Position numbers and translations under genes: made by a program
Notes under the pieces: model-generated
Seen by the model: the letters and a program-made list of their open reading frames with translations, nothing else
What the model was told of the DNA's origin: nothing
Databases searched by the model: none
Shown: piece by piece, positions 63,742-64,000 of the stretch
Numbering within the stretch: the first letter of the stretch is position 1
Layout: each line of letters starts with the position of its first letter
Source: Rhizobium sp. LC145
Lineage (GTDB): Bacteria; Pseudomonadota; Alphaproteobacteria; Rhizobiales; Rhizobiaceae
DNA: 64,000 nucleotides
Assembly (NCBI RefSeq): GCF_001005825.1
Contig: NZ_LBHV01000005.1
Span: forward strand, 372,001 to 436,000
Direction: 5' to 3'

Positions 63742-64000
63742 CTAAGCCATCGCGACTGCCGCTGCCTGCGGCGTGGAGGCCCCACTTTCACCCGCAGCGC
63801 TGCCGACAAAACTGTCGCGTATCTGCTGACGCAGCCACACATTCGCGGGGTCGTTGTCCGTGTGGCTCGCCCAGACCATCCTCACCGGCGGGAAGGTCAG
63901 CGAAACCGGCACCGGACTGACCTCAAGCCCGAGCAGCGGGCCGTAACGGTCAGCAATGCGTCTGGAGACGGTCGCGACGACCGGGCTGGCCTTGGCGGCG
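63742..64000 (-). CDS. LysR family regulator (C-terminal part)
   Basis: The open frame runs from the window edge to a TAG read at 63744-63742, giving 85 residues. The segments SPVPVSLTFPPVRMVWASHT and NDPANVWLRQQIRDSF are the end of a LysR effector domain. The N-terminal DNA-binding part lies outside the window, as does the regulated gene. Confidence 0.8.
   Translation of the reverse strand, partial: AAKASPVVATVSRRIADRYGPLLGLEVSPVPVSLTFPPVRMVWASHTDNDPANVWLRQQIRDSFVGSAAGESGASTPQAAAVAMA

Overview
The window is about 62-65% GC by eye, densely coded and free of rRNA, tRNA, CRISPR arrays or insertion sequences that I can see. Protein content points to the Rhizobiaceae (Rhizobium/Agrobacterium/Ensifer/Shinella group): an alphaproteobacterial petABC operon, a MarR-OmpR pair resembling PetP-PetR, DUF3597, DUF1285 and DUF1236 proteins, short cold-shock genes, an orphan clpS and ybjN-proC coupling. 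It reads as ordinary chromosome, mostly housekeeping, with a few accessory insertions. I cannot name the species.

Layout. 1-6.9 kb: end of an Old Yellow Enzyme gene, a divergent SDR/LysR pair, a zinc amidase, a Ca2+/H+ antiporter, DUF3597 and a secreted PQQ-type sugar dehydrogenase. 6.9-13 kb: aspartate-type aminotransferase, a degenerate EAL protein, a DMT exporter, a cold-shock gene with a long leader, an MBL hydrolase and an SH3-DUF1236 protein. 13-16 kb: MarR regulator with a one-base frameshift, its OmpR-type partner and a histidine kinase. 16-25 kb: envelope and housekeeping genes (CsaA-like, ybjN-proC, ubiK, lgt, midA, pgeF, an M24 protein, a lipoprotein, prs). 25-34 kb: a double-Kazal lipoprotein, a chemoreceptor, two GGDEF-EAL proteins and rplY. 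34-41 kb: pth, clpS, ychF, two maoC genes, apt and petABC (cytochrome bc1).

41-47 kb: an EEP-family hydrolase, then two type-I ABC exporters flanking a RHH/ParE-type toxin-antitoxin pair; a 20-codon ORF with a strong ribosome binding site precedes the second exporter. 47-50 kb: trmL and a SoxR module whose divergent FMN reductase and MFS exporter are read from a promoter with a SoxR box and a 19-bp spacer. 50-56 kb: Na/Pi cotransporter, hemF, small unknowns, and an overlapping DUF1285-Nudix-CCA operon. 56-63.3 kb: a MoxR-DUF58-DUF4159-vWA operon, a widespread but poorly understood envelope system. The window ends with a GNAT gene and the 3' part of a LysR gene.

The best second-look items are the broken petP-like gene, the SoxR circuit, the leader ORF before the ABC exporter, a candidate sRNA near 18.5 kb, the MoxR/vWA operon, the Kazal lipoprotein and a hairpin-rich intergenic block at 14.4-14.6 kb. 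I found no clearly new large system.
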